DNA of 64,000 nt, taken from assembly GCF_039541235.1 (NCBI RefSeq), contig NZ_BAABFV010000001.1:1-64000 (forward strand), read 5' to 3'. This document shows, one piece after another, positions 59,605 to 64,000 of the stretch. This DNA is from Kangiella marina. GTDB lineage: Bacteria; Pseudomonadota; Gammaproteobacteria; Enterobacterales; Kangiellaceae. The first letter of the stretch is position 1. Each line of letters opens with the position of its first letter. A program made the position numbers and the translations under genes. Under the pieces are notes generated by a model that worked only from the letters and a program-made list of their open reading frames with translations, was not told the origin of the DNA and made no database searches.

Positions 59605-60207
59605 ATGAACTGGGCTGATATTGCAACGGCAGCGGTGACGTTATTTTTGATCATGGATCCGCTGGGTAATGTGCCAGTGTTTAATGCCGTATTGTCGAAC
59701 CTTGAGCCGAATAGGCGTGTCAAGGTTTTGGCCAGAGAGCTTGTGATTGCCTTGGTCATTTTGTTTGGGTTCTTGTTCGCGGGGAATGCTATTTTGGCTT
59801 TCCTTGGGCTGACTCAATCGTCTTTGAACATCGCAGGTGGTGTCCTTTTGTTCATCATTTCTCTGCGCATGATTTTCCCGGGACGGAGAGAGCCTGGGGA
59901 CGAGATTGAGGAAGAGGAGCCTTTTATAGTGCCGCTGGCGATGCCCATGATTGCTGGGCCTTCGACCATTGCGGTGTTGTTGTTGCTGAGTTCGAATCAA
60001 CCCGGGCAGATGGTCGAGTGGAGTCTTGCGCTATTGTCGGCGTGGGTGGTGTCAGCGGTATTGCTCATTCTATCGCCGAAGATTCTTGGCCTGATTGGGC
60101 AAAAGGGCTCGCGAGCCCTTGAGCGACTGATGGGCATGATTCTGATTATTTTAGCGACACAAATGTTGCTTAATGGTATTCGTGATTTTGTTGAAAGCTT
60201 AGCCTAA
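59605..60207 (+). CDS. MarC-family (YhgN-type) membrane protein
   Basis: A 200-residue protein with six membrane helices. MDPLGNVPVFNAVL and PLAMPMIAGPSTIAVLLLL are the MarC/UPF0056 signature. Function is not established; the family is not in fact a proven antibiotic-resistance factor. Start at ATG with GGGGA 6 bp before. An in-frame TTG at 59593 is less likely. Confidence 0.92.
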   Translation: MNWADIATAAVTLFLIMDPLGNVPVFNAVLSNLEPNRRVKVLARELVIALVILFGFLFAGNAILAFLGLTQSSLNIAGGVLLFIISLRMIFPGRREPGDEIEEEEPFIVPLAMPMIAGPSTIAVLLLLSSNQPGQMVEWSLALLSAWVVSAVLLILSPKILGLIGQKGSRALERLMGMILIILATQMLLNGIRDFVESLA

Positions 60208-60217
60208 AGCTTGCTTG

Positions 60218-60233
60218 CTGTATAAATAATCAG
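60218..60233. promoter_or_regulatory. Possible LexA (SOS) box upstream of recA
   Basis: CTGTATAAATAATCAG matches the CTGT-N8-ACAG consensus in seven of eight fixed positions. It is about 150 bp from the recA start, further than usual, so it is only a candidate. Confidence 0.35.
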
Positions 60234-60385
60234 CAGTTATAACCGATCATCAATAGCTTACCGCTATTAGGGTGATTTTCTTAACTTTGAACGAGAAATC
60301 ACAGGTTACTTTTCGGGGCTGTTTGTGGAATAATCAGTCTAATTTTCGTAATTCTTATAAACATTTCAGTCAGTAGGTAATTTTG

Positions 60386-61414
60386 ATGGATGACAACAAA
60401 AAGAAAGCGCTCGGCGCTGCTTTAGGTCAAATTGAGCGTCAATTCGGTAAAGGCTCAATTATGCGTCTTGGTGATGGCTCGGTAGCCAAAATTGGGGCGA
60501 TTTCGACAGGTTCACTAGGTCTAGACATCGCGTTAGGTATCGGTGGTTTACCGAAAGGCCGTGTTGCTGAAATCTATGGCCCAGAATCGTCGGGTAAAAC
60601 GACTTTGGCATTACAGGCTATTGCTAGCTGTCAGGCTGAAGGCGGTACGGCGGCGTTTGTCGATGCGGAGCATGCATTAGATCCGGTTTATGCTGAAAAA
60701 CTAGGCGTTAACCTTGATGACTTGATTGTGTCTCAGCCAGATACGGGTGAGCAGGCGCTTGAAATCACCGACATGTTAGTACGTTCTGGCGCGGTTGATA
60801 TCCTAGTCGTGGATTCGGTTGCAGCCTTGACGCCGAAAGCAGAGATTGAAGGCGAAATGGGCGACTCGCACATGGGTCTTCAAGCTCGTCTAATGTCACA
60901 AGCTTTGCGTAAGTTAACGGCAAACATCAAGCGTTCGAACACACTGTGTATTTTCATCAACCAGATTCGTATGAAGATTGGTGTGATGTTCGGTTCGCCA
61001 GAAACTACAACGGGTGGTAACGCATTGAAGTTCTACGCTTCAGTTCGTTTAGATATTCGTCGAATTGGTCAAATTAAGCAGGGCGACGAGATTATCGGTA
61101 ATGAAACTCGCGTTAAAGTGATTAAGAACAAAGTGGCACCACCGTTTAAACAGGCAGAGTTCCAGATTTTATACGGCGAAGGTACTTCGCTAGAAGGCGA
61201 GATTCTGGATTGGGGCGTTAAAGAAGACTTGGTTGAGAAGTCGGGTGCTTGGTATTCTTATCAAGGCAACAAAATTGGCCAAGGCAAGCAGAACGTTATT
61301 CAGTTCCTTAAAGATAACCCTGAGATCAAGAAGGAAATCGAAGGAACGTTACGCAGTAAGCTGCTGGTGACCTCCAAGCCTGCGGACGAAGAAGAAGCGC
61401 CTGAAGAGGCTTAA
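60386..61414 (+). CDS. recA: Recombinase RecA
   Basis: Strand-exchange recombinase and LexA co-protease. Walker [15 protein letters not shown] at about residues 65-78, Walker [15 protein letters not shown], the L1/L2 loops ([22 protein letters not shown] and [20 protein letters not shown]) and the acidic tail are all normal. 342 residues. Start at ATG; a TTG one codon earlier is ignored. recX follows 44 bp downstream. Confidence 0.98.
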   Translation: MDDNKKKALGAALGQIERQFGKGSIMRLGDGSVAKIGAISTGSLGLDIALGIGGLPKGRVAEIYGPESSGKTTLALQAIASCQAEGGTAAFVDAEHALDPVYAEKLGVNLDDLIVSQPDTGEQALEITDMLVRSGAVDILVVDSVAALTPKAEIEGEMGDSHMGLQARLMSQALRKLTANIKRSNTLCIFINQIRMKIGVMFGSPETTTGGNALKFYASVRLDIRRIGQIKQGDEIIGNETRVKVIKNKVAPPFKQAEFQILYGEGTSLEGEILDWGVKEDLVEKSGAWYSYQGNKIGQGKQNVIQFLKDNPEIKKEIEGTLRSKLLVTSKPADEEEAPEEA

Positions 61415-61457
61415 TTCGTCATTGGTCCTCGTTTAATCCTCATTAGCGGATTAGTTT

Positions 61458-61934
61458 ATGGGCTTTAAAAAGCCACCACGCGACTATAAAGTTATCGCGA
61501 TGGATTTATTAGCACGCCGGGAACATTCCCGGCGTGAGCTTATTGATAAATTAAAACTTCGCGAATTTGAAGGTGAAGAGGTCGAGGCTTACCTAGACCG
61601 CTTGGCTGAGAGAGGGTTGCAAAGTGATGAACGCTTTGCGCAAAGCTTCATTCGGCAACGCTCCCAGAATGGTTACGGCCCTTTAAGAGTTCGTCAAGAA
61701 TTACGTCAAAAAGGGATTGAAGATTCAGCCATTAGTCGCCATTTTGAATCTATGGGCGTTGATTGGCATGAAGTCGCAGTCCAGGCATGGCGCAAAAAGT
61801 ATCATCGTGCGCCAGGGCCAGATATGAAATTACGTGCCAAGCAAACTCGTTTTCTACAATATCGAGGCTTTGACTTCGATATGATTAATTACGCGTTATC
61901 ATCCGATCCGGGTGATGATGAAGATTTTTATTAG
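61458..61934 (+). CDS. recX: RecA inhibitor RecX
   Basis: A 158-residue helical-repeat protein that binds RecA filaments and modulates them. Motifs: LLARREHSRRELIDKLKLREF, YLDRLAERGLQSDERFAQSFI and RQRSQNGYGPLRVRQELRQKGI, as in other RecX. Downstream of recA and upstream of alaS, the usual order. Confidence 0.95.
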   Translation: MGFKKPPRDYKVIAMDLLARREHSRRELIDKLKLREFEGEEVEAYLDRLAERGLQSDERFAQSFIRQRSQNGYGPLRVRQELRQKGIEDSAISRHFESMGVDWHEVAVQAWRKKYHRAPGPDMKLRAKQTRFLQYRGFDFDMINYALSSDPGDDEDFY

Positions 61935-62002
61935 AGATTTAGTTATTTTAAATCAAACACATAAAAGTGAATAGTAAAGTAAAAGGTTAATGTAAAGTGA
62001 GC

Positions 62003-64000
62003 ATGACAGCTAAGACAATGACAACCAATGATATCCGAAAAGCTTTCTTAGAGTTTTTTGAAAAGAATGGACATAAGATGGTGGATAGCGCACCTTTAAT
62101 CCCTGCTAATGATCCCACTTTATTATTCACCAATGCAGGTATGGTACCTTTTAAAGATTGTTTCTTGGGTACCGAACAGCGCTCTTATACTCGTGCCACA
62201 AGTTCTCAGCGGTGCGTACGTGCAGGCGGGAAACACAACGACCTAGAAAACGTTGGCTATACCGCTCGTCACCATACCTTTTTCGAAATGTTAGGTAATT
62301 TCAGCTTTGGTGATTACTTCAAAAAAGAAGCCATACATTACTGCTGGGAGTTACTGACAGAAGTCTTTAAGTTACCGAAAGAGAAGCTTTGGGTAACGGT
62401 TTATGCAGAAGACGATGAAGCCTATGATATTTGGGCGAAAGATATTGGCTTCCCTGAAGAACGAATTAGCCGTATTGGCGATAATAAGGGTGAACGTTAT
62501 GCATCGGATAATTTCTGGGCGATGGGCGATACCGGCCCATGCGGACCTTGTTCAGAAGTGTTCTACGACCACGGCGAGCATATTTGGGGAGGCCCTCCAG
62601 GCACGCCAGAAGAAGATGGCGACCGCTTTATTGAAATCTGGAACTTGGTATTTATGCAGTACAACCGTCACAAAGACGGCACCATGGAGTCGCTGCCTAA
62701 GCCTTCTGTCGATACGGGGATGGGGCTAGAGCGTATTTCGGCGATTTTACAAGGCGTTCATAGCAACTACGAAATCGACACTTTCCAATATCTAATCAAG
62801 CAAACAGCAGAGCTGCTTAAAGTTGAGGACTTAGATAATAAGTCACTGCGCGTGATAGCGGATCATATTCGCTCGTGCTGCTTCTTAATTCTCGACGGCA
62901 TCGTGCCGAGTAATGAAGGCCGTGGTTACGTTTTAAGACGTATCACTCGCCGCGCTATTCGTCATGGCCATCAGCTTGGCGCTAAAGGCAGTTTCTTTTC
63001 AAAGTTGGTGCAGGCTCTGGTCGATACGATGGGTGATGCTTATCCAGCACTTAAAGAGCAGCAATCGATCATTGAAGGCGTATTGGCTAAAGAAGAAGAC
63101 GCATTTGCGAAAACCTTGGATAAAGGTATGCAGATTCTTGAAGCCGATATGGCGGATATTAAAGATAAAACCATTTCCGGAGAAACCGTTTTTAAGCTCT
63201 ACGACACTTACGGTTTCCCACAAGACTTAACCGCAGACATCGCCCGTGAAAAAGGGTTAGAAATTGACTGGGACGGCTTCGAGAAAGCGATGGAAGCCCA
63301 GCGTGAGCGTGCTCGCGCATCAAGCAACTTTGGCGTTGACTATAATGATTCACTGAAGCTTGAAGAGGTGTCTGAGTTTACCGGCTATGATTATCTGAGT
63401 CAGCAAGTGAAAGTACTGAAGTTGCTCAAAGGTGATGAGGCGGTGGAAGCACTGAGCGAAGGTGAGAAGGGAATTATCATTCTAGAGAAAACACCATTTT
63501 ATGCTGAGTCAGGCGGTCAAGTTGGTGATAAAGGAAGCCTCTACGGTTGTGGCGCTAACTTTATCGTTGAAGATACGCAAAATATTGGCGATGCGATTGC
63601 TCATATCGGCTATGTTGACAAAGGTGAGGTTACGACACGTTCAGAGCTAAAAGCGGATGTCGACGGCGGTTTACGCCAGAGCACGATGCGCAATCACTCA
63701 GCGACGCACTTATTGCATGCCGCTTTACGCGAGGTGTTAGGTTCTCATGTGCAACAAAAAGGTTCGTTAAATGATCCAGAGCGTTTGCGCTTTGACTTCT
63801 CAAATCCAGAAGGCGTCTCACGCGAGGATTTAGCGATGGTTGAGCGCATGGTTAATGAGAAGGTTTTTGAAAATCACCCTGTAGAAGCAGCTGTCATGTC
63901 GATGGATCAGGCTAAAGAGCAGGGCGCAATGGCGCTGTTCGGTGAGAAATATGGTGATGAAGTTCGCGTCTTAACCATGTCACCTTTCTCTGTTGAGCTT
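62003..64000 (+). CDS. alaS: Alanyl-tRNA synthetase, partial
   Basis: Class II synthetase; charges tRNA-Ala. The visible 666 codons are open to the window edge, and roughly 200 residues are missing. The aminoacylation domain begins [20 protein letters not shown], and motifs [14 protein letters not shown] and [19 protein letters not shown] are clear. The editing domain has begun by [22 protein letters not shown] at 62003 is used; 62018 is possible. Confidence 0.97.
   Translation, partial: MTAKTMTTNDIRKAFLEFFEKNGHKMVDSAPLIPANDPTLLFTNAGMVPFKDCFLGTEQRSYTRATSSQRCVRAGGKHNDLENVGYTARHHTFFEMLGNFSFGDYFKKEAIHYCWELLTEVFKLPKEKLWVTVYAEDDEAYDIWAKDIGFPEERISRIGDNKGERYASDNFWAMGDTGPCGPCSEVFYDHGEHIWGGPPGTPEEDGDRFIEIWNLVFMQYNRHKDGTMESLPKPSVDTGMGLERISAILQGVHSNYEIDTFQYLIKQTAELLKVEDLDNKSLRVIADHIRSCCFLILDGIVPSNEGRGYVLRRITRRAIRHGHQLGAKGSFFSKLVQALVDTMGDAYPALKEQQSIIEGVLAKEEDAFAKTLDKGMQILEADMADIKDKTISGETVFKLYDTYGFPQDLTADIAREKGLEIDWDGFEKAMEAQRERARASSNFGVDYNDSLKLEEVSEFTGYDYLSQQVKVLKLLKGDEAVEALSEGEKGIIILEKTPFYAESGGQVGDKGSLYGCGANFIVEDTQNIGDAIAHIGYVDKGEVTTRSELKADVDGGLRQSTMRNHSATHLLHAALREVLGSHVQQKGSLNDPERLRFDFSNPEGVSREDLAMVERMVNEKVFENHPVEAAVMSMDQAKEQGAMALFGEKYGDEVRVLTMSPFSVEL

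Noticed and set aside
59605-60207. Multiple antibiotic resistance gene marC
   Set aside because: The family signature is present, but no mar regulon genes are nearby and resistance is not an established function of this family.

Overview
This window reads as a chromosomal segment of a mesophilic, probably marine, gammaproteobacterium. The evidence is conserved gammaproteobacterial gene order and repertoire: rluE-nudJ-mnmA-hflD next to icd; trxB/lrp/ftsK/lolA/rarA/crcB/serS; cmoA-cmoB; pncC/recA/recX/alaS; fdxA-mutS; and a FabR-controlled acyl desaturase. The protein style resembles Kangiella/Oceanospirillales-type bacteria. That genus guess is inference only. I see no integrase, transposase, phage module or CRISPR array. 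Gene density is high, and most operons end in clear GC-hairpin/T-run terminators.

Layout. 0-0.2 kb: 5S rRNA, the end of an rRNA operon. 0.4-6.4 kb: a secreted subtilisin-like protease, a four-helix membrane protein, and a compact ECF sigma / membrane partner / periplasmic PDZ-like protein operon of unknown role. 6.4-11.8 kb: hflD, mnmA, nudJ and rluE divergent from a monomeric isocitrate dehydrogenase. 11.9-18.8 kb: an iodotyrosine-deiodinase-like nitroreductase, a MarR regulator, threonine aldolase, fabR and a desaturase with two FabR palindromes between them, trxB and small genes. 19-28 kb: cold-shock protein, DUF2007 protein, ald/lrp pair, then ftsK-lolA-rarA-crcB-serS. 28-32 kb: MscS-type channel and a secreted amidohydrolase. 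32-34.5 kb: pheA-DAHP synthase operon preceded by a Phe/Tyr-rich leader peptide and attenuator. 34.6-38.1 kb: DUF2489 protein, tRNA-Arg(CCG), an RluA-type synthase, cmoB, cmoA and a free-standing chorismate mutase. 38.4-49 kb: S9 peptidase, ACT protein, lipase-like hydrolase, Lrp-type regulator plus methionine gamma-lyase, several envelope proteins of unknown function, and an amidohydrolase lipoprotein. 49.1-51.9 kb: arsR-gapdh-arsJ, an organoarsenical efflux operon. 51.9-64 kb: fdxA, mutS, pncC, then a variable block before recA-recX-alaS. The block holds a DUF2971 protein, a MerR regulator with a glutaredoxin/MauE-like membrane protein, alkB and marC, and contains palindromic repeats. alaS is cut by the window edge.

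How the parts work together. Several regulator-target units can be read directly from DNA: FabR with its operators and desaturase; MerR with a 20-bp-spacer promoter and its target; ArsR with an operator and the ArsJ pathway; an Lrp-type regulator with methionine gamma-lyase; Lrp with alanine dehydrogenase; and ribosome-mediated attenuation of pheA. The least explained unit is the sigma/membrane/PDZ cassette at 4.0-6.4 kb. The region between pncC and recA is the most obviously accessory part.
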